From NCBI GenBank assembly GCA_021789565.1, contig JAJYJL010000215.1, positions 1 through 9,358 on the forward strand: a DNA stretch of 9,358 bases. The letters are read 5' to 3'. The stretch's first letter is position 1; every line of letters begins with the position of its first letter. The notes beneath the pieces were generated by a model, which was given only the letters and a program-made list of their open reading frames with translations, had not been told where the DNA came from and did not search any database. This document shows, one piece after another, positions 1 to 7,754 of this stretch. Made by a program: the position numbers and the translations under genes. Source of the DNA: Acidobacteriota bacterium (lineage in GTDB: Bacteria > Acidobacteriota > Terriglobia > UBA7540).

Positions 1-93
1 GTAGCGGCGGCTTTATGCCGCCAAACCACTTTGAAGGCATTAACGCTAGGGCGGCCCCGCCTGGGCGGGACGCCGCCACCCCGTCTCTACGGG
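1..93. repeat. Cluster of three GC-rich palindromic hairpins (REP-like) downstream of the last gene
   Basis: Three inverted repeats are packed into the 109 bases after the stop codon at 110-112. The first is GGCGGC (6-11) and GCCGCC (17-22) around a TTTAT loop. The second pairs GGCGGC (50-55) with GCCGCC (72-77) and, inside it, CCCGC (56-60) with GCGGG (65-69) around a CTGG tetraloop, leaving AC bulged at 70-71. The third is CCCGT (80-84) with ACGGG (89-93). Read from the minus strand, the second and third lie just past the preceding gene and could act as a transcript end or 3' stabiliser, but no U-tract follows, so a classical intrinsic terminator is not supported. Such palindromes are typical of dispersed REP-like repeats; that this one is dispersed is an inference. 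Confidence 0.6.
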
Positions 94-109
94 ATATTTC
101 AACAACCAC

Positions 110-3100
110 TTAGGTGATGGCCAGGTTGACGCTTGTGCTCCTCACCACGGACGAATTGGAACCCAGCGTCCCGTTGATGGTGATGGTGTAATTTCCGGTT
201 GTGGACCCGGTTGGCGTCGGGGTGCTCCGGCAGGAGACCAGGAAGGTCTCGCCCAGGAGTAGGAGGCAAAGCGTGCCAACCTGAACGACGGCCCAGCGCT
301 TTCCGGCCAGGCCCGTGAGCCGGTCCCGTCTGCGGTCCAGCACCAACAATCCTCCCAGAATTAGAACCAGGAATGCCATCATCAGCGGCGGAAGCATGCC
401 CGGCGGAACGGCCGGGGGCGGCGGAGCGCTGGCATTCTTGGTGGTCTGGATGGTGAGTTTGACGGTGGTAACACCGCTGGGTGTGACCGAGGAGTTCGAG
501 AAACTGCAGGTGGCCCCCGGAGGCATACCGTTGCCACACGCAAGCTGCACCTGATTGTTGAACCCGTTGATGGGGGTCAGCGTCACGGTGTAGGTTGCCA
601 GCGAGCCCGCAACAATAGTATTGAGCGACGGCGACGCCGACAGGGTGTAGTCCGCGAAGAGCAGGCTCAGACTGACCGTGGCGCTCTGCGAGCCACTGGT
701 CCCGGTGACATTAAACGCGTACGGGTTAGCCAGGGAGGTCGTCAGGTTGGTGATGGTCATGGTGCTCGTCTGGCCCGCAAGAATGGTCGCCGGGTTGAAA
801 GAACAGACCAGGCTGGAAGGGCAACTGAGTGTGATGCTTCCCGTGAAGCCACTGGACGATGAAGCCCCGATGGTGAACGTTGTAGAGGTGTTTCCAATCA
901 GCGTGGTCACGCTTGTGGACGCCGCAGTCATGATAAACTGCGCATCACCCGTGCCCGAGAGTGCAACCACCTGGGGGCTGCCCGTGGCGTCATCGCTGAT
1001 GGATAAGGAGCCGTTCCGGGCGCCGGAGGCAACGGGCGAAAAGGTCACGCTGACCGTGCAGCTTTGGCCGACATTCAGGGTGTTTGTGGTGCAGGTGTTT
1101 GTCTGTGAGTAATCACCACTGGTCTGGAATTTGCTGAAGGTCAGGGTTTGGGTGCCCGTGTTCGTAATCGTTACTGATTGAGCTGCACTGGTTTTACCCA
1201 CCATCACGTCGCCAAAGGAGAGACTCGTCGGGGTCACGGTAACCGCAGTCGCCGTGGTGACGCCGGCGCCTTTCACCTTGATAACCTGGGGGCTTCCCGC
1301 CGCATTGTCGGTAAGGCTGAACGTCCCGGTTAACGCGCCCGTGGTCCCGGGGGTAAAGGTGATATTGATGGTGCAAGAACCGCCGCTGGCGGCCACGGTG
1401 CCTACACAATTGTCCGTCTCAGCAAAGGAGGTCTTCCCGGTTGAGTCCGTCTCGGTAAAGGTAATCTGGGTGATGCTGAGGGGCGCCGTTCCTTCGTTGG
1501 TGACGTTGACCGTTTGCACGGCGCTGCGGACGTTCAGAGTCTGGTTTCCGAAGTCTATGCTCTGCGGCACGACCGAAAGGCCCGGGGCATTGTCGGGCTT
1601 GATCTCAGAAACAAACGCATTGCCGGCCACACCCGTCAGACTGGACTGATAGGCAGGATAGGCGCCGTCGATGGCCGGGAAGTTGCTGGACGATGTGCTG
1701 CCCGTGATATAAGTGTTGCCGGTTGGCCCCAGGGCGATGGCTTGGCCAAAATCAGCGCCACTGCCTCCCAGGTAGGTCGATAGGACCAGTGCAGTGGCCG
1801 TGGGATTCAACTCAGTGACAAAAGCGTCTGAGCAGGCGGAAGAGCTGCAGGAACTGCCGCCGGTGATCCCGAGAACGGACTGGATGGGACTGCTGGTTGG
1901 GAAGTTGCTTGAGTTGGTGAAGCCGGTGACGAAGGCATCTCCGGAAGAGTCCACGGCGATCCCGGTACTCTGGTCGACTCCTGCACCGCCCAGCAGCGTT
2001 GCGTAAGTAACGGCTGGCCCCGCCGGGTTCAACTTGGCCACGAAGGCGTCGGACTGTCCCTGATTAGTTCCCTGAACCACCCCAACGGTCGTCGGGAAAT
2101 CAGTCGATTGGCTGCTGCCCGCAATGTAGACGCTTCCACCGGAACCCAGCGCCAATCCGAAAGCGCGGTCGTCGGCGCTTCCGCCAAAGTACGTTGAAAA
2201 GAGGAAGGCGGAACCCCCCGCGTTGATCTCGGTGACAAAAGCATTGACGGTTCCCGCGTTCGATCCCTGTACGGGACTCCGAAGCGGGAAGTCGGTGGAA
2301 AAAGTGTAACCGGCGATGTAGGCGTTCCCGGAACTGTCAACCTTGATGCTCTGGCCGACATCCGCCTTGGTCCCACCTACATAGGTGGAATAGACGAGCG
2401 CGGTGCCGTCGAAGTTCACCTCGGTGATGAAGGCATCGGAAGAGCCGGCGTTGGTTGCTTGCACCGGATTGCGGGTGGGGAAGTTGGGCGACTGAGTGGA
2501 ACCCGTAACGTATGCGTTGTTTGAGGAATCAACCGCAATCCCCATGCCGGAGTCAACCCCGGAGCCACCCAGGTAGGAGGAGTAGACGAGGCTCGTGCCC
2601 GTACTGTTCAGTTCGGTCACAAAGGCGTCGCCCGCTCCACCGTAGGTTGCTTGAAAAACCCCGGTGGTTGTTGGAAAGTCAGAGGAAGTTGTGCTGCCGG
2701 TGACGAAGGCGTCTTCTCCTGCGTTAAGGGTGATGGCATTGCCGGAATCCGTTCCGCTCCCGCCCAGAAACGTCGAATACACAAGTTGCGGCGTGTTGGA
2801 ACTGGACACCGTGCCCGCCGGGTTAATCTTCACCACAAAAGCGTCGCCGCTGCCGGCATTGCTCGTCTTGTAGGAGCCGGTTGCCGTTGGGAAATTGGTG
2901 GAGTTTGAAATTCCTGTAACGTAAGCGTTCCCGGAGGAATCGACAGCAATGCCATAACCAATGTCTCCCCCGCTTCCTCCCAAATAAGTGGAATAGGCCA
3001 GGACCGGGTCAATCACCAGCTGCTGTCGGCGGTCATAGCGGCCCAGCTTAAAGCCCACCTTATTCCTGGCCTCCAGCACGTAGTGAACCGGCACTTCCTG

Positions 3101-3817
3101 CTTCCCCTGATAAGCACGGGGCTGACGGAGGTAAACCTTTCCACCGCCAACCTTCAGAACCAGGTCGCCTGAGGGAGCGAGGCGCAGGCCATCGACGCCC
3201 TCCAGACCGATGCGGATGGAGTTTGGATCTGACCCTGCTGAAACCACGAAGTCGTTCTCCAGTTCTCCCTGGCGGCCATAATAAACAAGGTCAATGCCGG
3301 GATAAACCTGGTGGTAGCGGACTCGCGCGTAATTGGGAATCCTGGTGTGCCAGTTACGGGGATTGTTCCCCAGGAAATAATTGCTGGTCCCCCCCAACAG
3401 GGACTGGCCGGTGACCGACACGGCAGGCGCGGATCCCAGCAGGCGGAGACGAATGACCGAGGAAGAGGCGGGATTTTGTTCCCTGCCCCCGAACCTCCCG
3501 GAACTGAGGGCCAGCACTGAGTCATGCTCGGTGAGGAACAGGGTGTAGTTCTGCCCCCGCGCCAGGTACTTGACCCGCGCGTCCGTCTGCCCGCGATTCG
3601 CCTCGAAACTGAGCGGCAGGTGGGCAAAACGGCTGGTCCAAAGCTTCAGATTTCGGGCGTTGCGGAGGGAAGCCCCCTGGGCTGTGCTCAGCGCCAGACT
3701 TAAGCCGATAATAGCCAGGCCAAAATGGCCAAGGGCAACAAAATAACGCCCCCGCAGGAATCCCCCTCGTGCTGAAGTGGGGTCCTTATGGGTCACAGTA
3801 GAACATTTCACTTTCAC
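110..3817 (-). CDS. Giant SBBP beta-propeller / choice-of-anchor-D surface protein (paralog B), 1235 aa
   Basis: This is a large exported scaffold or binding protein; no catalytic motif is visible. The start is GTG at 3817, preceded at six bases by a strong ribosome site (AAGGAG, 3824-3829). Residues about 31-49 form a signal-peptide hydrophobic core ending near AQGAS. Residues about 63-273 are a DUF7948-like domain (motifs FEANRGQ, YFLGNNPRNW, YPGIDLVYYGRQGELENDF). Seven SBBP repeats follow (about 274-745; core YSTYLGGSG, DSSGNAYVTG, NFPT, DAFVTELN), giving a likely seven-bladed propeller. Next are two choice-of-anchor-D/HYDIN-like modules (about 748-852 and 858-958), each with its C...C pair, and two Ig-like modules (about 960-1055 and 1057-1126). 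The second Ig module is interrupted by hydrophobic segments at about 1143-1160 and 1175-1195, a basic loop DRRRDR, and a lipobox-like LVSC (Cys1196); residues about 1203-1235 resume Ig-type strands. It lies 106 bases behind its paralog. Domain calls are confident; the role is unknown. Confidence 0.93.
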   Translation of the reverse strand: MKVKCSTVTHKDPTSARGGFLRGRYFVALGHFGLAIIGLSLALSTAQGASLRNARNLKLWTSRFAHLPLSFEANRGQTDARVKYLARGQNYTLFLTEHDSVLALSSGRFGGREQNPASSSVIRLRLLGSAPAVSVTGQSLLGGTSNYFLGNNPRNWHTRIPNYARVRYHQVYPGIDLVYYGRQGELENDFVVSAGSDPNSIRIGLEGVDGLRLAPSGDLVLKVGGGKVYLRQPRAYQGKQEVPVHYVLEARNKVGFKLGRYDRRQQLVIDPVLAYSTYLGGSGGDIGYGIAVDSSGNAYVTGISNSTNFPTATGSYKTSNAGSGDAFVVKINPAGTVSSSNTPQLVYSTFLGGSGTDSGNAITLNAGEDAFVTGSTTSSDFPTTTGVFQATYGGAGDAFVTELNSTGTSLVYSSYLGGSGVDSGMGIAVDSSNNAYVTGSTQSPNFPTRNPVQATNAGSSDAFITEVNFDGTALVYSTYVGGTKADVGQSIKVDSSGNAYIAGYTFSTDFPLRSPVQGSNAGTVNAFVTEINAGGSAFLFSTYFGGSADDRAFGLALGSGGSVYIAGSSQSTDFPTTVGVVQGTNQGQSDAFVAKLNPAGPAVTYATLLGGAGVDQSTGIAVDSSGDAFVTGFTNSSNFPTSSPIQSVLGITGGSSCSSSACSDAFVTELNPTATALVLSTYLGGSGADFGQAIALGPTGNTYITGSTSSSNFPAIDGAYPAYQSSLTGVAGNAFVSEIKPDNAPGLSVVPQSIDFGNQTLNVRSAVQTVNVTNEGTAPLSITQITFTETDSTGKTSFAETDNCVGTVAASGGSCTINITFTPGTTGALTGTFSLTDNAAGSPQVIKVKGAGVTTATAVTVTPTSLSFGDVMVGKTSAAQSVTITNTGTQTLTFSKFQTSGDYSQTNTCTTNTLNVGQSCTVSVTFSPVASGARNGSLSISDDATGSPQVVALSGTGDAQFIMTAASTSVTTLIGNTSTTFTIGASSSSGFTGSITLSCPSSLVCSFNPATILAGQTSTMTITNLTTSLANPYAFNVTGTSGSQSATVSLSLLFADYTLSASPSLNTIVAGSLATYTVTLTPINGFNNQVQLACGNGMPPGATCSFSNSSVTPSGVTTVKLTIQTTKNASAPPPPAVPPGMLPPLMMAFLVLILGGLLVLDRRRDRLTGLAGKRWAVVQVGTLCLLLLGETFLVSCRSTPTPTGSTTGNYTITINGTLGSNSSVVRSTSVNLAIT
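212..439 (-). other. Transmembrane-hairpin and lipobox insert inside the last Ig-like domain of paralog B
   Basis: This encodes residues about 1127-1202 of the protein at 110-3817. It runs from a proline-rich linker (PPPPAVPPGMLPP) through a first hydrophobic helix, an arginine cluster DRRRDR, a second hydrophobic helix and LVSC, to a Ser/Thr/Pro linker. The strand before it (KLTIQTT) and the strands after it (GNYTITINGT, STSVNLAIT) look like consecutive parts of one Ig-like domain. The positive-inside rule puts the arginine loop in the cytoplasm and both Ig halves on the outer side. A glutamate six residues before the cysteine makes the lipobox imperfect. Confidence 0.65.
1583..2998 (-). repeat. 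Seven tandem SBBP blade repeats (paralog B)
   Basis: The gene encodes seven consecutive copies of a blade of about 65-75 residues, each starting near YSTYLGGSG and ending near DAFVTELNPTGT. Repeat copies have drifted at protein level (for example FLFSTYFGGSADD in blade 5 and VTYATLLGGAGVD in blade 6), so they are old rather than freshly amplified. Blade 6 carries an insert with a C-x4-C pair (positions 1832-1849). Confidence 0.85.
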
Positions 3818-3923
3818 ACTGTTCTCCTTAGAAAATACTGAAAATTCGCCCCCGCAGTTCCAAAGCCTTTCTCAGAAACTTCACGGCATGGATCACAGCG
3901 GCCGGAGTTATTTGTCCGCCCCA
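3818..3923 (-). promoter_or_regulatory. Short intergenic spacer with a strong ribosome-binding site for paralog B
   Basis: The 106-base gap between the two giant genes contains TAAGGAGAAC on the minus strand (3821-3830), whose AAGGAG core sits six bases before the GTG at 3817. I see no hairpin with a U-tract and no convincing promoter here, which favours co-transcription with the upstream gene and independent translation initiation. Confidence 0.6.
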
Positions 3924-6900
3924 TCAGGGCGAAACCGCCAAATTAACGGTCGTCGTTCGCTGAATGCTATTGTCGCTTCCCAGGGTGCCGACGATTGTCA
4001 CGGTGTAAGTACCCGCCGGAGTTCCTGTCGACACCGGAGTGGTCTGGGGGCCGTAATAAGTTTGGTTGCATGCCGTCGCCAAAGCACTCAGTGACATCGC
4101 CAGGATAAGGACGGCTACACTCGCGCGAAGCCTGACCGGCCCTGCACCCAGCAACCGGCGCCCGACTACAACCATCGAAACTGCGGAAGCCATCCAGAGC
4201 GCAGCCAGCAGCACCCACCAGGCGAACTTCCAATGTCCCGACGGAGGCGTACCTCCGGGAGGCGGCGGCAACAAGCGAGAACTGGTTGACGCAGTCGTGC
4301 TGATAGTTAGCGTCGATGTTGCTGGATGCACTCCATCCAGGGAGATTGCCGGGGGAGAGAACGTGCAGGTTGTATCCGGATGTTGCGGCGTGGAATCCGT
4401 CCCCTGCGGCAGGTTCCTGCAACCCAGGAGCACCACCTGGTTGAACCCGTTCAACGGATTTATCGTGACCGTGTAGGTTGTTGAACTCCCTGCGGCAACT
4501 ATGCGGATCGGCGGCACGGGCGCCGTCTTCGACAGCGTAAAATCCGCGAAAAAGACCGTGAGCGCCACCGTCGTATCCTGCCCGCTGCTGACGCCTTTAA
4601 CTGAGAAATCAAAAGGGTTGGCGGTGGTTGCCGAAAGGCCGCTCACCGTGACCACACTGGACTGCCCCGGAGTGATCGAAGTGGGATTAAAAGTGCAGGT
4701 TCCGGTGGTGCAGGAGAGCGCAATGCTGCCTGTGAACGTGCTGGGCGCCGAAGCCATGACAGTGAACGTCGTCGACTTGGTCCCGATCAAAATGACGCTG
4801 GATCTGGCGCTGGACGAAAGTGTAAAGACCGCATTGCCGGTTCCCGAAAGCGAGGCTCCCTGGGGGGTGTTGGATGCGTCATCATCGATGGTCAGTCCGC
4901 CGGTGCGGGTTCCGGTTGCCGTCGGCGTAAAAGTAACGCTGATGCTGCAGGTCGCCCCCACGTTGAGTACGGCGGGAAGTGTTCCGCAGGTATTGGTTTC
5001 TGTAAAGTCGCCGCTCGCTGTGATGCTGGAGATGGTGACGGCCGTATTGCCGGTGTTGGAAAGTTGGACGGTTTGCGCAGGACTTGTCTGCCCCACCGTG
5101 AACGCGGCAAAGGTCAGAGAGGCCGGCGAAATGGTAAGTGTGCCCGCTGATGTTACTCCGGCTCCCGACACGGTGATGCTTTGAGGGCTGTCGGCGGCAT
5201 CGTCCGAGATGGTGACCTGGTCTGTCACCGAACCCGTCTGAGTGGGCTTAAAGGTCACTTGAATCGTGCACGTTCCCCCGCCTGCCGACACCACCGATCC
5301 GCAGTCGTTGGTCTGGCTGAACTGGCCGGTCGCGGCAATTCCGCTGATGTTCAGGGGCGCACTTCCGGCATTCACCAGCGTTACGGTCTGCGCTTGGCTG
5401 CTGTTATTGAGCGCCTGGTTTCCGAAGTTCAGACTCTGGGGGCTGAGGGCTACAGCCGATGCATCCTGAGGGCTGACCTTGGCGATAAAGACGTTCGTGC
5501 TCGAATTCGTTCCGGCATAAGCTGACTGGGGCGCTCCGGCGATGACGGGGAAGTTTGTGGAATTCGTGCTGCCGGTCAGGTAAGCCGCTCCAGAAGTGTC
5601 CGCCGCAATGGCCTGCCCTAACTCAATCGTGCTTCCTCCCAGAAAGGTGGAGAAGGCCAGGTTTCCCGAAGGTCCCAGTTTGGTGACAAACGCGTCAGCG
5701 CAGGAATTGGCGCCGCACGAACCTGCCCCGGAAATTCCCAGAACTCTTTGCAGCGCGTCCGCCAGAGGAAAGTCGCTCGACTGCGTAAATCCCGTTATGA
5801 AGGCATCTCCGGAGGAGTCGATGGCAATGGAATTCCCCTGATCCAGGCCGCTGCCGCCCAGGTAAGTGGAATAAACCATCAGGGTGCCCCCCGGGGCGAG
5901 CTTGGTGATAAAGGCGTCTCCTTGCCCTGCATACTGGGACTGGAACGCTCCGTTCGTCACCGGAAAGTTGGAAGAGGTCGTCTCGCCAGTCACGTATATG
6001 CTGCCAACCGAATCGATGGCGATGGATTGGGCGCTTTCCGATCCGCTGCCACCCAGATAGGTCGAGAATATCAGTGACGAAGTTCCCGGATCGATCTCTG
6101 TGACGAAGGCGTCTGTCGGTCCCGACAGGGATGACTGAAGGGGATTCTGGGTCGGGAAGTTGGAAGAAAAAGTGTATCCGGCTATATAAGGGTTGCCCGA
6201 GCCGTCCAGGGCAATGGCAAGCGCCTCGTCCGCGCCGCTACCCCCAAGATAAGTGGAATAAAGCAGGGATGCGCCGGTGGGATCAAACTCCGCCAAAAAC
6301 GCATCGGAGCCGCCATCCAGTCCGACCTGCAGCGGCCGCATGGTGGGGAAGTCCGTGGATTGGGTGGAACCGGTAATGAAGGCGTCACCCGAAGCGTCCA
6401 CGGCAACTCCCCGCCCGTAATCAATTCCGCTTCCGCCGAGGTAAGTTGAATAGACCAGCGATGAGCCTGTGGCATTCAGCTTGGCCAGGAAGGCATCGGT
6501 GTCCCCGTTATTGCTGACCTGATAGGCGCCGGAGGTAGTGGGGAAATCGGTGGATGACGTGTAACCCGCCAGATAGACGTTGCCCGAGGAATCCAGCGCA
6601 AGGCTTGTTGCCTTGTCGAGGTTGCCGCCTCCCAGGAAAACAGAATAGAGGAGTGCAGTGCCCGCGGGGTTGAGCTTTGCCGCAAAAACGTCGATGCCGC
6701 CCCCGAGGGTGGCCTGGCCGCCCGTGGTCGTGGGAAAATTGAGCGATGAGGTGGTTCCCGTAACGTAGGTGTTGTTGGCGGAATCAACGGCGATGCCGTA
6801 GCCCACGTCTCCGCCGCTTCCTCCCAGGTACGTGGAATAAGTCAGCACAGGGTCGATCACGAGTTCCTGGCGGCGGTCATAAGCCCCAAGGGCAAAACCC

Positions 6901-7664
6901 ACCTGGTTACCGGCCCGAAGCAAGTAGCGGGCCGCGACTTCCCTGCGGCCTGCTCCCTTTCCCTGGTAAGCGTGAGGGCGCCGGAGGTAAATACTTCCTC
7001 CGTTCACCTTCAGCACCAGGTCTCCGGACGCGTTCAGGTGCGCGGTCCTGGCGCCTTCCAGCCCCAGACGAATCAGCTTCGGGTCAGATCCCGGGGCCAC
7101 CATGAAATCGTCTTCCAGTTGTCCCTGCCGGCCATAATAAGCAAGATCGATGCCCGGGTAGATTTCGTGGTAGCGCAACCGGGCGTAGTTGGGAATCTTC
7201 GTATGCCAGTGCCGGGGATCATTGCCCAGGAAATAACTCGTATCACCGGGAAGCCGGTCCGCGGCCGAAATCCGCGCACGATGGTTTGCACCCAGCAGTT
7301 TCAAGCGAATAACCTCAGCGGCTGCTGCGGATAAAGGCGAGTGCACCCGGCCGTTAAGGTTCGATGATGAAGTTCCAGCAAGTTGATCGGCCCCTTGGGA
7401 TTTTACGAGCTGCAGGATGGCATCGTCTTGAGTCAGGAATAGTGTGAAACCCTGCCCGCGCGCCAGATACCTGACCTGGGCATTGACCTGGCCTTTGTTT
7501 TCCTCAAAGCCGAGGGGCAGGCGGTCAAAAGAAACGACTTCCCTGGCCCGGGGACCAGCCGCAGGGATGCGAACCTGCGCCCCCTCCTGGCCATAGCTCG
7601 ATGACCAGGTCGCGAGTCCTAAAAGGATTCCTACCAGGAAACAGACGGCCGTCTTGCTTTTCAA
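3924..7664 (-). CDS. Giant SBBP beta-propeller / choice-of-anchor-D surface protein (paralog A), about 1246 aa
   Basis: This exported scaffold or binding protein has the same architecture as its downstream paralog. The frame is open to a GTG at 7754, directly after the previous stop, but I prefer TTG at 7664: AAGGGA (7674-7679) sits nine bases upstream and the product begins as a clean signal peptide (MKSKTAVCFLVGILLGLA, cleavage near SYGQ). GTG at 7697 is also possible. Numbering from 7754: DUF7948-like domain about 76-303 (FEENKGQ, YFLGNDPRHW, YPGIDLAYYGRQGQLEDDF); seven SBBP blades about 304-765; two choice-of-anchor-D modules about 768-868 and 871-974; two Ig-like modules about 976-1070 and 1071-1155. 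The second Ig module is split by helices at about 1175-1198 and 1209-1228, with a basic loop between and an internal LATAC lipobox (Cys1229). The tail TPAGTYTVTIVGTLGS to the end completes the Ig strands. Ligand and function are unknown. Confidence 0.93.
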   Translation of the reverse strand: MKSKTAVCFLVGILLGLATWSSSYGQEGAQVRIPAAGPRAREVVSFDRLPLGFEENKGQVNAQVRYLARGQGFTLFLTQDDAILQLVKSQGADQLAGTSSSNLNGRVHSPLSAAAAEVIRLKLLGANHRARISAADRLPGDTSYFLGNDPRHWHTKIPNYARLRYHEIYPGIDLAYYGRQGQLEDDFMVAPGSDPKLIRLGLEGARTAHLNASGDLVLKVNGGSIYLRRPHAYQGKGAGRREVAARYLLRAGNQVGFALGAYDRRQELVIDPVLTYSTYLGGSGGDVGYGIAVDSANNTYVTGTTSSLNFPTTTGGQATLGGGIDVFAAKLNPAGTALLYSVFLGGGNLDKATSLALDSSGNVYLAGYTSSTDFPTTSGAYQVSNNGDTDAFLAKLNATGSSLVYSTYLGGSGIDYGRGVAVDASGDAFITGSTQSTDFPTMRPLQVGLDGGSDAFLAEFDPTGASLLYSTYLGGSGADEALAIALDGSGNPYIAGYTFSSNFPTQNPLQSSLSGPTDAFVTEIDPGTSSLIFSTYLGGSGSESAQSIAIDSVGSIYVTGETTSSNFPVTNGAFQSQYAGQGDAFITKLAPGGTLMVYSTYLGGSGLDQGNSIAIDSSGDAFITGFTQSSDFPLADALQRVLGISGAGSCGANSCADAFVTKLGPSGNLAFSTFLGGSTIELGQAIAADTSGAAYLTGSTNSTNFPVIAGAPQSAYAGTNSSTNVFIAKVSPQDASAVALSPQSLNFGNQALNNSSQAQTVTLVNAGSAPLNISGIAATGQFSQTNDCGSVVSAGGGTCTIQVTFKPTQTGSVTDQVTISDDAADSPQSITVSGAGVTSAGTLTISPASLTFAAFTVGQTSPAQTVQLSNTGNTAVTISSITASGDFTETNTCGTLPAVLNVGATCSISVTFTPTATGTRTGGLTIDDDASNTPQGASLSGTGNAVFTLSSSARSSVILIGTKSTTFTVMASAPSTFTGSIALSCTTGTCTFNPTSITPGQSSVVTVSGLSATTANPFDFSVKGVSSGQDTTVALTVFFADFTLSKTAPVPPIRIVAAGSSTTYTVTINPLNGFNQVVLLGCRNLPQGTDSTPQHPDTTCTFSPPAISLDGVHPATSTLTISTTASTSSRLLPPPPGGTPPSGHWKFAWWVLLAALWMASAVSMVVVGRRLLGAGPVRLRASVAVLILAMSLSALATACNQTYYGPQTTPVSTGTPAGTYTVTIVGTLGSDNSIQRTTTVNLAVSP
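4026..4289 (-). other. Transmembrane-hairpin and lipobox insert inside the last Ig-like domain of paralog A
   Basis: This encodes residues about 1156-1243 (numbered from 7754). STLTISTTAST before it and GTPAGTYTVTIVGT after it are adjacent pieces of the usual Ig-like repeat; between them lie a proline linker (LLPPPPGGTPPSG), a first helix rich in W, A, L and V, a loop with RR and R.R, a second helix, and LATAC followed by NQTYYGPQ. No charged residue occurs in the ten positions before the cysteine, so it fits the bacterial lipobox rule well apart from being far from the N-terminus. Confidence 0.7.
5460..6845 (-). repeat. Seven tandem SBBP blade repeats (paralog A)
   Basis: Seven blades of about 64-72 residues run from LTYSTYLGGSGGDVGYG to the ISPQ-like junction before the first choice-of-anchor-D module. 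The number and order match the paralog, including a sixth blade with a C-x4-C insert (5700-5717). Seven copies is what a closed seven-bladed propeller needs. Confidence 0.85.
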
Positions 7665-7754
7665 AATCTTTTTTCCCTTCGCTTCACAAAAATTCACTGA
7701 CTTCGCCTGTTCCGATTCAGACGATGGCAAACGGGCGCAACATTCCTCGCGCAC

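Noticed and set aside
77..92. Match of the minus strand GTAGAGACGGGG to a well-known human Alu segment, considered as contamination
   Set aside because: The similarity is only about a dozen bases, lies within a self-complementary hairpin, and is surrounded by bacterial sequence.
1127..1250. PEP-CTERM or similar exosortase/sortase-type sorting tail
   Set aside because: The proteins do not end after the first helix and arginine cluster; a second helix, a cysteine and further Ig-type strands follow, and no sorting enzyme gene is in the window.
678..1649. Plus-strand open frames opposite paralog B (678-1112, 1254-1649)
   Set aside because: Same explanation: they mirror the antisense of repeated beta modules and resemble each other and the one opposite paralog A only because the real genes are paralogs.
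1583..2998. Regular repeats of about 200 bases, considered as CRISPR or satellite DNA
   Set aside because: The period, conservation at protein level and continuous reading frame show they are coding repeats for propeller blades; no short direct repeats with unique spacers exist.
4501..5184. 227-codon open frame on the plus strand
   Set aside because: It is exactly antisense to the choice-of-anchor-D and Ig-like modules of paralog A; its V/P/L-rich composition is what the reverse of Thr/Ser/Gly-rich beta modules gives, and it has no domain of its own.
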